Source: Martelella sp. HB161492 (GTDB lineage Bacteria > Pseudomonadota > Alphaproteobacteria > Rhizobiales > Rhizobiaceae). Taken from it: DNA of 64,000 nt. This document shows positions 1 to 8,888 of this stretch, piece by piece. Position numbers and translations under genes: made by a program. Numbering within the stretch: position 1 is the stretch's first letter; every line of letters starts with the position of its first letter. Location of the stretch: the NCBI RefSeq assembly GCF_013184775.1, contig NZ_JAATVV010000014.1:62001-126000 (forward strand), in the 5' to 3' direction. A model generated the notes under the pieces. That model was not told the origin of the DNA and did not search any database. It worked only from the letters and a program-made list of their open reading frames with translations.

Positions 1-1055
1 GCTCAATCGCATCCTATGCAACACTCGCCATCGGCCTTGCCGGCATTCTTGCCCTGCTGTTTGCCTGGCAGCTTCCGCCCTTCAATTTTTCCGACGCCCG
101 CACCGACAATGCCTATGTTCAGGGGCAGGTGACGCTGATGTCACCGCAGCTCTCCGGCATTGTTGCCGCCGTGCCGGTTCAGGATTTCCAGACGGTGAAG
201 AAGGGCGATCTTTTGGTGAAGATTGATGACCGGATCTACCGCCAGCAACTGGCCGAGGCCAAAGCCGCCCTTGATGCCGCCAACAATGCGCTGGACGCCA
301 ATGCCCAGACGCAGGAAACGGCCAAGGCGCAGATTGCCTCGGCCAATGCCGATGTCGACAGTGCGGAAGCCACACTTGCCAATGCCAATTCACAGTGGCA
401 GCGCATCCAGACGCTGAGCGAGAAGCAGGTCGCCACACAAAGCAGCCTCGACACCGCCCGCGCGACACTTGATCAGGCCAAGGCATCGCTGGCCAAGACC
501 AAAGCAGCCCTCGATGTCGCCAACCAGACGCTGAAATCGGCCGTCATCAACCGGGATACATTGAAGGCCAATGTGGCATCCGCAAAGGCGGCAGCCACAC
601 TTGCCGAGATCAATGTCGAAAATACCGAGATCACCGCACCGCGTGACGGCACGCTCGGCCAGATCAAGGCCCGGGTCGGCCAATATGTCTCCGCCGGCAC
701 GCAGTTGACCTCGCTGGTCCCCGATACCGTCTGGGTTGTCGCCAACTACAAGGAAACCCAGTTGCCTGGCATGAAGGTCGGCCAGAAGGTCACCTTCACG
801 GTCGACGCGCTTGACGGCAAGAAATTCACCGGTCGCATTGAGCGCTTTTCGCCGGCAACCGGATCCGAATTCGCCGTCATCAAGGCCGACAATGCCACCG
901 GCAACTTCACCAAGGTCGCCCAGCGCGTGCCGGTCCGCATCGCCATCGATCCGGATCAGGCCGACGCCGACAAATTGGTACCGGGCCTTTCCGTCGTCAC
1001 GACAGTCGATATGAAGGATGGCGGCGACGGCAATAACGCGCTCGCATCGCGCTGA
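1..1055 (+). CDS. HlyD/EmrA-type membrane fusion protein, 5' end missing
   Basis: Periplasmic adaptor of a drug-efflux or secretion system. The frame is open from base 3, so the N-terminus lies outside the window; about 350 residues are visible. The first 20 or so form a hydrophobic membrane anchor, followed by TDNAYVQGQV, the usual first beta segment of EmrA-like adaptors. Next comes a long Ala/Gln-rich coiled-coil hairpin (roughly residues 75-190) and a second lipoyl/barrel half with ITAPRDGTLG and VVANYKETQL. The ATG at 129 is internal and would remove the anchor and part of the first lipoyl half, so it is not the start. No MFS partner follows on this strand; it may lie upstream. Family is secure, substrate unknown. 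Confidence 0.9.
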   Translation, partial: SIASYATLAIGLAGILALLFAWQLPPFNFSDARTDNAYVQGQVTLMSPQLSGIVAAVPVQDFQTVKKGDLLVKIDDRIYRQQLAEAKAALDAANNALDANAQTQETAKAQIASANADVDSAEATLANANSQWQRIQTLSEKQVATQSSLDTARATLDQAKASLAKTKAALDVANQTLKSAVINRDTLKANVASAKAAATLAEINVENTEITAPRDGTLGQIKARVGQYVSAGTQLTSLVPDTVWVVANYKETQLPGMKVGQKVTFTVDALDGKKFTGRIERFSPATGSEFAVIKADNATGNFTKVAQRVPVRIAIDPDQADADKLVPGLSVVTTVDMKDGGDGNNALASR

Positions 1056-1073
1056 CGCTGTCAAAAGCACCGG

Positions 1074-1097
1074 CAGGCAGATGAAGCCTTCTGCCTG
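1074..1097 (+). terminator. Hairpin downstream of the HlyD-like gene
   Basis: Perfect 7-bp arms CAGGCAG/CTGCCTG around a 10-nt loop, 19 nt after the stop codon. No T-run follows, so it may be a weak terminator or an RNA-stabilising hairpin. The rest of the 304-bp gap holds only the palindrome at 1245-1267. Confidence 0.4.
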
Positions 1098-1244
1098 ATC
1101 CCGCGTGGCGCGGCCTATGTCGCGCTCGGCTTCCCGACCGGATGGGCCCCGGCCGGGACAGGGTGCCCCGCCAAAGAAGATCGGTCCGGCCTTGCGGATC
1201 TGAAATGCACTGGCTTGTGGCTCGCCCGGATACAATCTGAAACA

Positions 1245-1267
1245 AGTTTGCAATGATCGCGCAAACT
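1245..1267. promoter_or_regulatory. 23-bp palindrome, candidate operator of the RND efflux operon
   Basis: Perfect inverted repeat AGTTTGC - 9 nt - GCAAACT, about 93 bp before the first adaptor gene. Size and symmetry fit a TetR- or MarR-family operator. No regulator gene lies next to it, so the cognate protein would be encoded elsewhere. The assignment is inference from position and symmetry. Confidence 0.45.
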
Positions 1268-1359
1268 GACCCAAGTAGAAGCGTTGAACCTATCTTCGTG
1301 GGCTGCGGGCCGCTGGTTCGCAGCAAAAGTTCTCGCTCCTGACGGTCATCGCGACACCC

Positions 1360-2466
1360 ATGGTTCATTTCCGAATTCCGATACTGGCGGCCGCCCGGAG
1401 TGGCGCGCTTCTTGTGATCTCCGCACTTACGCTCAGCGCCTGTGACCGATCCGGCGAAAAAGAGGCCGCGACGATCTATGTCTCTGCCCCGACCATCGAG
1501 ATCAAGACGATCGCCGCATCATCGACCTATACCGGCGCGATCCAGCCGGAAGAAGAAACGGCGCTTTCCTTCCGGGTTTCCGGACAGATCAAGGCCATCC
1601 ATGTCGATGTCGGTGATCCCATCAAGCCCGGCGAAGTGCTGGCCGAAATCGATGATCGCCAGCAGCGCGCCGACCTCGATATCGCCGAAGCGGGACTGGA
1701 GTCCGCCAGGGCGGAGCTCGAGCAGTCAAAGGCCGCCGCCGCGCGGCAGCAAAGCCTTGTCGGAAAGGGTGCAGCGCCGCAAGCCTCGCTTGAACAGGCG
1801 AAAGAGGCACTGACCTCGGCAGAAAACGACGTTCTGGCGGCCGAAAGCCAGCTATCTTCTGCCAGGAAGGATCTGGCGGACACGCGGATCGTGGCAGAAG
1901 TCGCCGGTACGGTTTTGAGCCGCGACAGCGAAATCGGCGCGGTCGTTTCGGCTGGTCAGACGGTTCTGACGGTCGCGCGGGGCGGCAGCAGGCAGGCGGT
2001 TTTCGACGTGCCGGAGACCGTGATGATGGTGCCCGATCCGAAAGCGATGCCGGTAACCGTGACCGTGCTGGACAACGGCCATCGCCAGATCAGCGGCAAG
2101 ATCGCGGAGATATCCCCGGTCGTCGATCCCGACACCGGGACAGTGACGGTGAAGGTCGACCTCGATCAGCAGGCAGCAGGGTTCCTGCTCGGCGCCCCCG
2201 TCTCCGGCCGCTTCGACAGCCATCAGCAAAAGGGCATCGTCCTGCCATGGACCGCCCTGACCGCATCCGCGAACGGGCCCGCCGTCTGGATGCTCGATCC
2301 CGAGACGCACAAGGTCACCCTGCGCGACATCACGCTTGGCAGCTTTGAAGATCAGACATTTCAGGTCCTTGCGGGGCTTGAGGCAGGCGAACAGGTCGTG
2401 ACCAGAGGCGGCAAGCTGTTGCGGCCGGGCGTCACCGTGGCACAGGCTGAGGAGAATGGACAATGA
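1360..2466 (+). CDS. RND efflux periplasmic adaptor lipoprotein (first of two)
   Basis: Membrane fusion protein linking an RND pump to an outer-membrane channel. A signal peptide ends in the lipobox LSAC with Cys at residue 28, so the 368-aa protein should be a lipoprotein. AcrA-like order: lipoyl half with FRVSGQIKAIHVDVGDPI (about 70-90), alpha-hairpin (about 105-170), second lipoyl half, beta-barrel with ISPVVDPDTGTVTVKV, and a membrane-proximal domain. There is no convincing ribosome site before the ATG, but later starts would remove the basic end of the signal peptide. Overlaps the next adaptor gene by 4 bp. Confidence 0.88.
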   Translation: MVHFRIPILAAARSGALLVISALTLSACDRSGEKEAATIYVSAPTIEIKTIAASSTYTGAIQPEEETALSFRVSGQIKAIHVDVGDPIKPGEVLAEIDDRQQRADLDIAEAGLESARAELEQSKAAAARQQSLVGKGAAPQASLEQAKEALTSAENDVLAAESQLSSARKDLADTRIVAEVAGTVLSRDSEIGAVVSAGQTVLTVARGGSRQAVFDVPETVMMVPDPKAMPVTVTVLDNGHRQISGKIAEISPVVDPDTGTVTVKVDLDQQAAGFLLGAPVSGRFDSHQQKGIVLPWTALTASANGPAVWMLDPETHKVTLRDITLGSFEDQTFQVLAGLEAGEQVVTRGGKLLRPGVTVAQAEENGQ

Positions 2467-3539
2467 GAGACCATATCCTTCTGCCTCTTATCGCCCTGAT
2501 GATGCTTGCCGGCTGTGACAGGGCTGAGCCGGCAGCGGAACCTGTGCGCCCCGTGCTTTCGGTCATCGCGACGCCATCGGCAGGCCGGTCGCAGACCTTC
2601 GCCGGCGTTGTTGCGGCCCACACCGAGACGGACCTCGCCTTCCGCGTTCTCGGCCAGATCACCGACCGGGATGTCGACATCGGCGACAAGGTGCAGGCCG
2701 GAGACATTCTCGCCCGGATCGATCCGACATCCTACGAACTCTCCGTGACAAGTGCTGAGGCCAATGTCGCCAGCGCCCACGCAGCGCTCGACAAGGCTTC
2801 GAGCAATCTCGCGCGTCAGAACAAGCTCTATTCGGCCAACGCCACGAGCAAATCGACGCTGGAGGAGGCCAATCAGGCCTTTGAAGGCGCCAGGGCGTCG
2901 GTGAAGCAGGCCGAAGCCAATCTCGCCAAGGCCAGGGAGCAACTCTCCTATACAAGGCTTGTCGCCGCCTTCGATGGCGTTGTCACGGATGTCTCAGCAG
3001 AAGTCGGCCAGACCGTCTCGGCCGGGGAGCCGGTGCTGACGCTCGCCAAGCTCGGCGCCAGGGATGTGGTTCTCGATGTGCCCGGAGGCGCGCTGGCGAC
3101 GGTGAAAATCGGACAGCTTTTCGACACCCGCCTGCAGCTCAACGGCCAGTTCAGCGCCATTGGCAAGGTGCGCGAAATTTCGCCTGACGCCGACCCTGTC
3201 ACCCGCACATGGCGGGTCAAGCTCGCGCTTCAGGATCCGCCCGAGGCCTATCGGCTGGGCTCGACCGTAACGGCCATTTCAATGAACGGCAGAGATCGCC
3301 AGCTATTGCTTCCGGCAACAGCCATTCTTTCCGACAACGGCGGCACGCGCGTCTGGGTCGTCGACCCCGACACCGCCACCGTGCACACCGTGGCAGTGAA
3401 GACAGAAGACACGGTGGGAAGCGACACCGTCGCCATCCTGTCCGGCATCGAACCCGGAACGCGGGTCGTGACGGCAGGCATCCACAGCCTCGACGAAGGC
3501 CAGCCCGTGAAGATCGCCGGGGGCGCAGATCATGAATAA
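2463..3539 (+). CDS. RND efflux periplasmic adaptor lipoprotein (second of two)
   Basis: A second, distinct membrane fusion protein of 358 aa. The lipobox LAGC puts the lipidated Cys at residue 18. Order is as in its neighbour: FRVLGQITDRDVDIGDKV in the first lipoyl half, a coiled-coil hairpin near 95-150, then EISPDADPVTRTWRVKL in the barrel. It starts inside the stop of the first adaptor (ATGA) and ends 8 bp inside the pump gene, implying translational coupling and similar amounts. Two adaptors per pump is the arrangement known for TriAB of TriABC, where both are needed. Equivalence to TriB is inferred from gene order and pump type. Confidence 0.88.
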   Translation: MRDHILLPLIALMMLAGCDRAEPAAEPVRPVLSVIATPSAGRSQTFAGVVAAHTETDLAFRVLGQITDRDVDIGDKVQAGDILARIDPTSYELSVTSAEANVASAHAALDKASSNLARQNKLYSANATSKSTLEEANQAFEGARASVKQAEANLAKAREQLSYTRLVAAFDGVVTDVSAEVGQTVSAGEPVLTLAKLGARDVVLDVPGGALATVKIGQLFDTRLQLNGQFSAIGKVREISPDADPVTRTWRVKLALQDPPEAYRLGSTVTAISMNGRDRQLLLPATAILSDNGGTRVWVVDPDTATVHTVAVKTEDTVGSDTVAILSGIEPGTRVVTAGIHSLDEGQPVKIAGGADHE

Positions 3540-6500
3540 CAAGTTCAACCTCTCCACCTGGGCGCTCGCACATCGCTCGCTCGTCTGGTACCTGATGGCG
3601 GTCTTCATGGCTGCTGGCCTGCTCTCCTACGTCAATCTCGGGCGCGAAGAGGACCCCTCCTTCACCATCCGGACGATGACGATACAGGTCGGCTGGCCGG
3701 GCGCTTCCGCCGAGGAAATGACCCGGCAGGTGACAGACCGTATCGAGAAGAAGCTTCAGGAACTCGATGAGCTTGACAAGACCCGGAGCATGACAACGGC
3801 CGGTCAGGCGATCGTCTACGTCGATTTGCAGAACAATGTCGATGAAGCCGATGTGCAGGGGATCTGGCAGCAGGTCCGCAACATGATCGACGATATCAAG
3901 CAGGATTTCCCGCAAGGGGTGAACGGTCCCTTCTTCAATGACCGTTTCGGCGATGTCTACGGCAATATCTACGCCTTCACCGCCGATGGCCTCAGCGAGC
4001 GGCAGCTGCGCGACTATGTCGACGAGGCCCGCAACGCCATTCTGACACTCGACAATGTCGGCGACGTCGATGTCATTGGCGCGCAGGACGACGTTATCTA
4101 TATCGAATTCTCGACGCGCAAGCTGGCGGCGCTTGGTCTCAATCCCCAGTCGGTGCTGAACGCACTGAAGGAGCAGAACGCCGTCACGGCATCCGGCGTC
4201 ATCGAAACCGACGAGGAGCGGATCGCGCTTCGCGTCGGCGGCGCGTTTTCCTCGGTGGAAAGCCTGCGCGCCGTCAATCTGCGCGTCAACGACCGCTTCT
4301 TCCCGCTGGGCGATGTCGCCGAGATCAAACGCGGCTATGTCGACCCGCCGCAGGCGCTGTTTCGCGTCAACGGAGAGCCCGCGATCGGGCTTGCGATCGG
4401 CATGCGCTCAGGCGCCAATCTCCTGAAATTCGGCAAGGCACTCGATCGGGAAATCGATGCGGTCGTCGCAAAGCTGCCCGCCGGCGTCAAGGTCTCCCAT
4501 GTTGCAGATCAGCCCGAGGTCGTGGACGAAGCGGTTTCCGGCTTCACCCGGGCGCTGTTCGAGGCGGTCGCCATCGTTCTTGTCATCAGCTTCATCAGCC
4601 TCGGTATTCGCGCCGGATTGGTGGTGGCGATCGCCATTCCTCTGGTGCTCGCCATCACCTTCGCGGTCATGTATTACAGCGGCATATCACTGCAGCGCAT
4701 TTCGCTCGGCGGATTGATCATCGCGCTCGGCCTTCTGGTCGACGATGCAATGATCGCGGTGGAGATGATGGTGCACCGGCTTGAAAAGGGCGACAGCCTC
4801 GACAAGGCGGCGACCCATGTCTACACCTCGACCGCGTTCCCGATGCTGACCGGCACGCTGGTGACCGTTGCCGGTTTCATGCCGGTCGGCCTCAACAGTT
4901 CCAATGCCGGTGAATTCATCTTCACGCTGTTCGTGGTGATCGCCGTTTCGCTGATCGTCTCGTGGATCGTTGCGGTGGTCTTCACGCCGCTGATCGGCGT
5001 GACGGTGATGCCGAAGACGCTGAAGCAGACCGGCGAACATCGCGGTCTTGTCATGCGGACCTTCCGGCGGCTTCTGATGACCTGCCTGCGCTTCCGGTGG
5101 GTGACCATCGCGGTGACACTCGTGGCTTTCGCGGCTTCGATCTATGGCTACGGCTTCGTCCAGCACCAGTTCTTTCCCGATTCCGATCGTGTGGAACTGA
5201 TCGTCGACTGGAACCTGCCGCAAAATTCGTCGATCCGGGAAACCGATCGTCAGATTGACCGGTTCGAGCAGGAAGCGCTGAAGGGCAATCCCCTCATCGA
5301 CCACTGGAGCAGCTATGTCGGTGAAGGCGCGCCACGCTTCATCCTGTCCTTCGACGTGCAGCCGCCGGGTCGCTATTTCGGCCAGACCGTGATCGTGCCC
5401 CGCAACCTCAAGGACCGCGATGAGCTCAAGGGGCAATTGCAGGACTATCTCGACAGGACATTCCCCGGCACGGACGCATTCGTGAAGCTTCTGGCCATCG
5501 GCCCACCCGTCGGCAAACCCGTCGCATATCGCGTCAGCGGACCGGATATCCAGAAAACCCGCGAATATGCCCAGAAGCTTGCGGTGGCGATCGGCAACAA
5601 CCCCAATCTCGGGCGCCTGACCATGGACTGGTACGAGCCATCGCGGATGATCAAGGTCGATGTGCTGCAGGATCAGGCACGCAAGCTCGGTGTCAGTTCC
5701 GAGGATATCGCCACGGCGCTGAACGGCATGACGGACGGCACCACGGCCACGCAACTGCGCGACGATATCTACCTCGTCGACGTGATCGCCCGGGCCAATG
5801 ACGGAGAACGCGGTTCCATCGACACGCTCGAAAACCTCGAACTGACCTCGACAAACGGACAGTCCGTGCCGCTCGGCGCCGTCGCGAAGTTCCGCTACGA
5901 ACTCGAACAGCCGGTGATATGGCGGCGGGATCGCATTCCGACAATCACGGTCGATGCGGCGATCACCTCTTCTCTGCAGGCCGCGACCGTTGTCAAACAG
6001 CTCGAGCCGTCCATCGAAAAGCTGAAGAGAGCGCTTCCGGCGGGCTACAGAATCGAGCTGGGCGGAACCGAGGAAAAGAGCGCCGAGGCGAATGCCCCGA
6101 TCATCGCTGTCGTGCCCCTGATGCTGTTCGTGATGGCAACGGTGCTGATGATCCAGCTGCAGAGCATTTCGCGATTGCTGCTGGTGTTCTCGGTGGCACC
6201 GTTGGCGCTGATCGGTGTGGTCATGGCGCTGTTCATCACCGGCGCACCAATGGGCTTCGTCGCGATCCTCGGCGTATTGGCGCTGATCGGCATCCTGGTT
6301 CGCAATTCCGTGATCCTGATCGTGCAGATCGAAAACCTGCGCAAGGCCGGAATGCAGGCCTTTGAGGCGGTGATCGAGGCCACCGAAAACCGGATGCGGC
6401 CGATCATGCTGACGGCGGCGGCGGCAACGCTTGCCCTCATCCCGATCGCGCGGGAGATCTTCTGGGGGCCGATGGCGGTGGCAATGATGGGTGGCATCAT

Positions 6501-6585
6501 CGTCGGAACGCTGCTGACGCTGCTGTTCCTGCCGGCGCTTTACGTGACGTGGTTCCGTATCCGCCCCGAAAAGGACAAGGCATGA
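3532..6585 (+). CDS. RND multidrug efflux pump, TriC-like inner-membrane permease
   Basis: Proton-driven resistance-nodulation-division transporter, 1017 aa, normal length. N-terminal TM1, a periplasmic porter region, TM2-6 (about 340-540), a second porter region, and TM8-12 (about 855-1010). TM4 carries the acidic pair in GLLVDDAMIAVEMM used for proton coupling. TM10 has GILVRNSVILIVQIE, with Arg where AcrB has Lys940. The N-terminal REEDPSFTIRTM stretch is typical of the TriC-like subgroup. No outer-membrane channel gene is adjacent, so a TolC-type protein from elsewhere is probably used. Substrates cannot be read from sequence. Confidence 0.92.
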   Translation: MNNKFNLSTWALAHRSLVWYLMAVFMAAGLLSYVNLGREEDPSFTIRTMTIQVGWPGASAEEMTRQVTDRIEKKLQELDELDKTRSMTTAGQAIVYVDLQNNVDEADVQGIWQQVRNMIDDIKQDFPQGVNGPFFNDRFGDVYGNIYAFTADGLSERQLRDYVDEARNAILTLDNVGDVDVIGAQDDVIYIEFSTRKLAALGLNPQSVLNALKEQNAVTASGVIETDEERIALRVGGAFSSVESLRAVNLRVNDRFFPLGDVAEIKRGYVDPPQALFRVNGEPAIGLAIGMRSGANLLKFGKALDREIDAVVAKLPAGVKVSHVADQPEVVDEAVSGFTRALFEAVAIVLVISFISLGIRAGLVVAIAIPLVLAITFAVMYYSGISLQRISLGGLIIALGLLVDDAMIAVEMMVHRLEKGDSLDKAATHVYTSTAFPMLTGTLVTVAGFMPVGLNSSNAGEFIFTLFVVIAVSLIVSWIVAVVFTPLIGVTVMPKTLKQTGEHRGLVMRTFRRLLMTCLRFRWVTIAVTLVAFAASIYGYGFVQHQFFPDSDRVELIVDWNLPQNSSIRETDRQIDRFEQEALKGNPLIDHWSSYVGEGAPRFILSFDVQPPGRYFGQTVIVPRNLKDRDELKGQLQDYLDRTFPGTDAFVKLLAIGPPVGKPVAYRVSGPDIQKTREYAQKLAVAIGNNPNLGRLTMDWYEPSRMIKVDVLQDQARKLGVSSEDIATALNGMTDGTTATQLRDDIYLVDVIARANDGERGSIDTLENLELTSTNGQSVPLGAVAKFRYELEQPVIWRRDRIPTITVDAAITSSLQAATVVKQLEPSIEKLKRALPAGYRIELGGTEEKSAEANAPIIAVVPLMLFVMATVLMIQLQSISRLLLVFSVAPLALIGVVMALFITGAPMGFVAILGVLALIGILVRNSVILIVQIENLRKAGMQAFEAVIEATENRMRPIMLTAAAATLALIPIAREIFWGPMAVAMMGGIIVGTLLTLLFLPALYVTWFRIRPEKDKA

Positions 6586-6742
6586 GCCGCCATGAGGGGC
6601 GGCCGGCTGGCTCTCACCCGGTCGGCGGCACGGAAAGAGAGGCGCGCGGTGGCAGGCCTGAACGAGCACCGCAACACGACCAAGAATCCGGCCGGCAACA
6701 TTGTATGCGGGACGCGGCTTAAGGTTAAGTCATTGAGATTAT

Positions 6743-6816
6743 TGGAGCGGGTAGCGGGAATCGAACCCGCGCGTTCAGCTTGGGAAGCTGACAGGCTACC
6801 ATTACATCATACCCGC
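6743..6816 (-). tRNA. tRNA-Gly (anticodon CCC)
   Basis: Read on the minus strand: acceptor arm GCGGGTA pairs with TACCCGC, the anticodon stem TCAGC/GCTGA encloses loop TTCCCAA, and the T arm is GCGGG-TTCGAAT-CCCGC. The 3' CCA is encoded (6743-6745). The anticodon CCC reads GGG codons. It lies downstream of the RND operon on the opposite strand. Confidence 0.95.
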
Positions 6817-6874
6817 AGGCAGTATCAGCTCAATAGCACCGCCGCCCCCTGCCCGGCAAGCGCAAAAAACTGCC

Positions 6875-8257
6875 TCAGCGCGAGGCCGGGCTCTGCAACC
6901 CACCCGCAAGGGTTGGCAGCAATTCGGCAACCGTCGGATGAACAGGAACAGCCCACTGAAGATCGGCGATCTGGGCGCCCATGCTGATCATGTTGAGCAG
7001 CGCATGAATGGCCTCATCGCCGCCGGGCCCGAAAATGGCACCGCCGAGCAGCCGGCCGGTTTCAGCATCGGCCACGAGCTTCATCAGCCCCTGCGTCTCA
7101 CCCCGCTCGCGCGCACGGGCGACATTCGCCATCGGCCGGCTCGACACGCTGATATTGAACCCACGCTTGCGCGCCTCGGTTTCGCTGAGCCCGGCCCGGC
7201 CCAGCGGCGGATCGATATAGAGCGCATAGCCCGCGACCCGGTCCTCCACCTGTCGGTTCCCGCCGTTCAAGAGATTGGCGGCCACGATCTCGTGGTCATT
7301 ATAGGCCGTGTGCGTGAAAGCGCCGCGACCATTGCAGTCGCCCAACGCATAGACACCTTTCACGCTGGTTTCGAGAAAGGAATCGACGGTGATATAGCCG
7401 CGTTGATCGACGGCAATCCCCGCCCGCTCAAGCCCGAGATCATCCGTGTTCGGCCGCCGCCCGAGCGCCACAAGGACATCGGATCCGGATATGACCGTCT
7501 CGTCGGCAGCATGCCGCACGGTTGCGCGCAGGCCATCGCCATGCGGTGCGAGACCGATACAATCTGCCCCGGTCAGGACGGTGACGCCCTCGGCTTCGAG
7601 AATCTGCCGCGCCGTTTCGCCGATCTCCGGATCTTCACGGCCGATCAGCCGCTCGCCGCGCTCAATCACCGTGACCCTGGCGCCGAAGCGGGCAAACATC
7701 TGCGCAAATTCCAGCCCGATATAACTGCCGCCGAGCACGATGAGATGCTCCGGCACCCGCTCGAGGCGAACCATATCGGCATTGGTAAGGTATTTGATCC
7801 TGTTGATGCCCTTGATCGGCGGAATGGCGGGCCTGCCACCGACATTGATGAAGATCTTCTCCGCCGTGATCTCGCTCTCATCGACGATCAGCGTCCGCTG
7901 CCCGGAAAACCGGGCATGGCCATGCAGCAGCGTGAGGTTTTCCATGCCGCCGAGCCAGGTTTCAAGTCCTAGCCGCGAGGCCGAAACCACGGAGCGCGCA
8001 CGCTTCATCACCCTTTTCATGTCGATTGAGACATCGCTACCAATATCGACACCGAAATCACCCGCCCGGCGCGCCATATGGGCCATGCGTGCACTCGCCA
8101 CCAGCGTCTTGGTGGGCGTACAGCCCGTATTGACGCAGGTACCGCCCAGACGGTGCCGTTCGACAAGCGCAACCTTCTGCCCCGCTTCCGTCAGCCGTCC
8201 TGCAAGCGCAGGCCCCGCCTGCCCCGCGCCGATGATAATCGCATCATAGCTCTTCAT
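6875..8257 (-). CDS. FAD-dependent pyridine nucleotide-disulfide oxidoreductase (mercuric reductase-like)
   Basis: Flavoprotein of 460 aa in the lipoamide dehydrogenase/mercuric reductase/glutathione reductase superfamily. N-terminal FAD fold with IIGAGQAGPALAGRL, then the redox-active pair in GGTCVNTGCTPTK near residues 38-50. The NAD(P) fold has VLGGSYIGLEFAQM near 175, and the second FAD motif is VYALGDCNGRGAF near 300. The C-terminal interface has VHPTVAELLPTL. No N-terminal metal-binding domain or C-terminal Cys pair is present, so mercury reduction is not supported. It overlaps the upstream DUF4126 gene by 4 bp (ATGA), so the two are translationally coupled. Physiological substrate unknown. 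Confidence 0.88.
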   Translation of the reverse strand: MKSYDAIIIGAGQAGPALAGRLTEAGQKVALVERHRLGGTCVNTGCTPTKTLVASARMAHMARRAGDFGVDIGSDVSIDMKRVMKRARSVVSASRLGLETWLGGMENLTLLHGHARFSGQRTLIVDESEITAEKIFINVGGRPAIPPIKGINRIKYLTNADMVRLERVPEHLIVLGGSYIGLEFAQMFARFGARVTVIERGERLIGREDPEIGETARQILEAEGVTVLTGADCIGLAPHGDGLRATVRHAADETVISGSDVLVALGRRPNTDDLGLERAGIAVDQRGYITVDSFLETSVKGVYALGDCNGRGAFTHTAYNDHEIVAANLLNGGNRQVEDRVAGYALYIDPPLGRAGLSETEARKRGFNISVSSRPMANVARARERGETQGLMKLVADAETGRLLGGAIFGPGGDEAIHALLNMISMGAQIADLQWAVPVHPTVAELLPTLAGGLQSPASR

Positions 8258-8712
8258 GCAGCCACCATGATCAAAAGCGCCCCCAATAGCGCGATGGCAT
8301 CTTCGATCAGCGCTGCCGGCCTGTCTTGACCAAATTTACGGGCAAGCGCACCGCGCGCCCTGGCGCCACCGAGCGTGCCAATCACCGCACCAGCGATACC
8401 GGCCACGGCACCGGCGCCAACCCCTTCGGCGACGAAGCCAAGTGCGGCACCGGCAATGGCGCCCATAACGATCCGCGCGCCAAATTGTGGCGGTACGGTA
8501 CGGCTCGGCGTTGTCGGCAGCTGGTCGGTCACAAGCTCGACCAGTGCAAAAAGCGTCAGCAGCCCGACCGCCCAGACAGATCCGAGAAAGGACAGAAACG
8601 TGTTCGAAAGGTCAATCCAGCCGAGATAGGCCGCCCAGGCAATGGCGGCAGGCGCGGTCATGGCCCTCAGGCCCGCGATCACGCCGATCAGCAATGCAAG
8701 AAGTAGCGACAT
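8254..8712 (-). CDS. DUF4126-type small membrane protein
   Basis: 152-aa integral membrane protein with four or more hydrophobic stretches: N-terminal LLLALLIGVIAGLRAMTAPA, a middle segment with LVTDQLP, a Gly/Ala-rich stretch, and a C-terminal ALLGALLIMVAA. The pattern matches DUF4126, whose function is unknown. I chose the ATG at 8712 because GGGAG lies 9-13 nt before it; the longer frame to 8814 would add residues that are neither hydrophobic nor family-like. The stop overlaps the start of the flavin oxidoreductase by 4 bp, so the two products may act in one membrane redox process. Confidence 0.75.
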   Translation of the reverse strand: MSLLLALLIGVIAGLRAMTAPAAIAWAAYLGWIDLSNTFLSFLGSVWAVGLLTLFALVELVTDQLPTTPSRTVPPQFGARIVMGAIAGAALGFVAEGVGAGAVAGIAGAVIGTLGGARARGALARKFGQDRPAALIEDAIALLGALLIMVAA

Positions 8713-8853
8713 AGAGGCAACTCCCGTCAGACATACGCAAGGTTGCATTGACGTGACGTTAGCATAAGCGGACGTAAACGCACCACAAATCTGATATTTG
8801 TCAGCCGGGCGCATACATGTAACTGATTTCGCGGCACTAATCGGACCGCACTC

Positions 8854-8881
8854 TTGACGTGGCGCTTCGAGCGATTACATT
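8854..8881 (+). promoter_or_regulatory. Candidate sigma-70-type promoter of the DUF475/TerC-like gene
   Basis: TTGACG (8854-8859), 16 bp, then TACATT (8876-8881). Transcription would start near 8888, leaving an untranslated leader of about 240 nt before the gene at 9127. The promoter lies in the 414-bp divergent region between the DUF4126 gene and the DUF475 gene. I see no protein-coding gene there. Confidence 0.5.
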
Positions 8882-8888
8882 ATCGCTC

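Noticed and set aside
4687-6669. 660-codon open frame on the minus strand under the RND pump gene
   Set aside because: Antisense to a clear pump gene; the product is rich in His, Arg, Asp and Gln without any known fold, as expected from GC-biased codons read backwards.
6592-6987. 131-codon plus-strand frame after the RND pump
   Set aside because: It runs through the tRNA-Gly gene and has no family features.
6938-7972. 344-codon plus-strand frame opposite the disulfide oxidoreductase
   Set aside because: Mirror image of a conserved flavoprotein, with no recognisable domain.
6875-8257. Mercuric reductase (merA)
   Set aside because: No heavy-metal domain, no C-terminal vicinal Cys pair and no mer genes nearby.
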